From: Actinobacteria bacterium UBA2279
Lineage (GTDB): Bacteria > Actinomycetota > Coriobacteriia > Anaerosomatales > Anaerosomataceae
Direction of reading: 5' to 3'
NCBI GenBank assembly: GCA_002347365.1
Contig: DDWT01000023.1
Location: 1 to 42,332 of the forward strand
DNA length: 42,332 nt
In this document: positions 40,942 through 42,332 of the stretch, piece after piece
Layout: each line of letters begins with the position of its first letter
Position numbering within the stretch: position 1 is the stretch's first letter
Notes under the pieces: generated by a model
Database searches by the model: none
The model's input: only the letters and a program-made list of their open reading frames with translations
What the model was told of the DNA's origin: nothing
Position numbers and translations under genes: made by a program

Positions 40942-42332
40942 GTGAATCGTAGCCTGTACATCCGAATCCTTGGCGTTGTCGTTGCCACGCTCATGCTCCT
41001 TCAAGGAGCGATGATCCCTGTTGCTGCAGCGGACGTGTCTGTTGCTGCCATTCCTTCTTTTGACATCACGGGAGGCGGCCACGGTCACGGCATCGGTATG
41101 AGCCAGTATGGCGCCAGGGGTGCCGCGCTTGCCGGCAAGGACTACCGGTGGATCATGGGGCATTTCTACACGGGCGTCGCCATCGGCCCGAAGGCCACGA
41201 GCAACATTACGGTCAATCTCGATCCGAACGCTAGTTCCGCGACCTCATACACACGAACGAAATGGACCATTTCGAACGGGCAAGTTGGTGCTTCTTTAAG
41301 CATCAACGGGGTGGAACACCCTGCAGGCACCTATGTGTTCATTGCCTCCGGTACATCCATCTCCGTCACCGGCGGTGACATCACCGTGCCTTTGGTGCTC
41401 ACGGGTACGGTCGTCGTCGCACCTCTCTCGGGAGATCCCGCACTTCTCACGGTGGCCGAGGGGACGGGCCTGTACAATCGGCCGAACGCCAAGTACCGGG
41501 GGGTCCTCAAGCTCTATTCCAGCGGAAGCCTTCTCCGCCTCTACAACATGCTGGATATGGATGACTATCTGAAGGGCGTAGTGCCACGTGAGATGCCGTC
41601 CTCCTGGCCTGCCGAGGCATTGAAAGCTCAGGCGATCGCGGCTCGGTCCTATGCTTACGCAGATTCCGACGGTGTGGTCTACTGCACCACGATGAGCCAG
41701 GCCTATCAGGGATACGAGGCGTACAATTCGAAGGGCGAAAGGATAGGCGAGGAGCCTTCGACGAACAGTGCGGTCTCTGCGACCTCCGGTCTCGTCATCT
41801 ATTCGGGGTCGAAAGTCGCTCAGGCCTTCTTCTTCTCCAGTTCGGGGGGTCATACTGCCAACAACGAGGATGTCTGGGTGGGCGGATCGCCGCTCAGCTA
41901 CACACGGGGCGTGCTGGATACATATGAGTATCTTGCGAGCTCTCCGTATGCAGAATGGACTCCACGTCGCATCACCGGTCTTCAGATCGCCGATGCGCTC
42001 CGCGGTCTCTCCGGTGTCCCTGCGAGTCCAACGCATGTCACGGGCATCGTGGTTGAACGCGCGGAGAGCGGTCACGCACGATACGTCACGTTTCACTTCT
42101 CCAACGGCGTGGCGGCGAAGATAACCGGGAATCTCGTGCGCAGTCGACTTGGTCTACTGTCCACCCGCTTCTACTTCTCCGGTTTTCCTATCGCGCGGAT
42201 TTACGGTCCCACGCGATATGACACTGCGGTACAGGCGGCGGTCCGCGCATTCCCGACAACTGCGACGGCCGTGGTCTTGGCCAGTGGCGAGAACTTCCCT
42301 GACGCGCTGGCAGGCTCGGGACTCGCCGGTGC
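40942..42332 (+). CDS. SpoIID/LytB-domain wall protein with wall-binding type 2 repeat, 3' partial
   Basis: The reading frame starts at GTG 40942 (GGAGAG upstream) and is open to the window end; 463 codons are visible. A signal peptide (about 1-30, ending PVAAA) is followed by GGGHGHGIGMSQYGARG (44-60), then a beta-rich stretch. The SpoIID/LytB core contains DDYLKGVVPREMPSSWPAEA with the presumed catalytic E217, and then AQAFFFSSSGGHTANNEDVW. In SpoIID this domain is a lytic transglycosylase acting on peptidoglycan strands lacking stem peptides. At about 418 a wall-binding type 2 repeat begins (YGPTRYDTA, LASGENFPDALAG) and is cut by the window. It is likely secreted and wall-attached. A sporulation role is not implied. 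Confidence 0.9.
   Translation, partial: MNRSLYIRILGVVVATLMLLQGAMIPVAAADVSVAAIPSFDITGGGHGHGIGMSQYGARGAALAGKDYRWIMGHFYTGVAIGPKATSNITVNLDPNASSATSYTRTKWTISNGQVGASLSINGVEHPAGTYVFIASGTSISVTGGDITVPLVLTGTVVVAPLSGDPALLTVAEGTGLYNRPNAKYRGVLKLYSSGSLLRLYNMLDMDDYLKGVVPREMPSSWPAEALKAQAIAARSYAYADSDGVVYCTTMSQAYQGYEAYNSKGERIGEEPSTNSAVSATSGLVIYSGSKVAQAFFFSSSGGHTANNEDVWVGGSPLSYTRGVLDTYEYLASSPYAEWTPRRITGLQIADALRGLSGVPASPTHVTGIVVERAESGHARYVTFHFSNGVAAKITGNLVRSRLGLLSTRFYFSGFPIARIYGPTRYDTAVQAAVRAFPTTATAVVLASGENFPDALAGSGLAG

Noticed and set aside
1..42332. tRNA, rRNA, IS elements, prophage, toxin-antitoxin or defence genes
   Set aside because: None recognised. The intergenic gaps are short (at most about 235 bases) and hold no cloverleaf-like or transposase-like sequence that I could see.

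Overview
The window is dense, high-GC bacterial chromosome with many GTG and TTG starts and many 1-20 base gene overlaps. All genes are on the + strand except one two-gene block at 25154-27721. The gene set suggests an actinobacterium-like Gram-positive, possibly a Coriobacteriia/Anaerosomatales-type lineage. The clues are proteins with cell-wall-binding repeat type 2 (PF04122), an LCP ligase with a LytR C-terminal domain, ThyX, an extended ribosomal protein L31, SpoIID fused to wall-binding repeats, and the complete F-ATPase operon. The taxonomic placement is inference. No rRNA, tRNA, IS element, prophage or CRISPR array was seen.

Region 1 (1-3891): a translationally coupled run of a calcineurin-like metallophosphoesterase, cyclic 2,3-diphosphoglycerate synthetase, ATP-cone 2-phosphoglycerate kinase and a small transaldolase. 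The middle two are the two known steps to cyclic 2,3-diphosphoglycerate (cDPG), a compatible solute and phosphate store known from hyperthermophilic methanogens. The coupled phosphoesterase is a candidate for the turnover step. This is the most interesting part of the window.

Region 2 (3888-14634): housekeeping genes in tight order: rho, rpmE, thyX, an unknown membrane protein, a DUF1385 (YqhQ-like) protein, prfA, prmC, tsaC, rpiB, glyA, upp, dCMP deaminase, and a WecA/TagO-type polyprenyl-phosphate sugar-1-phosphate transferase. They cover transcription termination, translation termination, tRNA t6A modification, one-carbon and pyrimidine metabolism, and initiation of wall-glycan synthesis. 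Recurrent extended -10 elements (TGnTAnnnT) and GC-rich hairpins lie in the intergenic gaps.

Region 3 (14635-23640): the F-type ATP synthase operon, atpI-like-atpB-E-F-H-A-G-D-C, behind a good promoter and a structured leader. A strong hairpin precedes atpE and a 34-base perfect palindrome follows atpC. Then come murA and fabZ.

Region 4 (23641-42332): a surface-polysaccharide locus. It holds an LCP polymer ligase, a divergent pair (GT4 glycosyltransferase and UDP-glucose dehydrogenase), a UDP-GlcNAc-type dehydrogenase, a beta-propeller-like exoprotein with three wall-binding repeats, an ABC exporter, five GT4-type glycosyltransferases (two are tandem paralogues), an O-antigen-ligase/Wzy-like membrane protein, and a SpoIID/LytB protein with wall-binding repeats cut by the window end. 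Together these could make uronic-acid-containing glycan, export it, and attach or anchor it at the wall.
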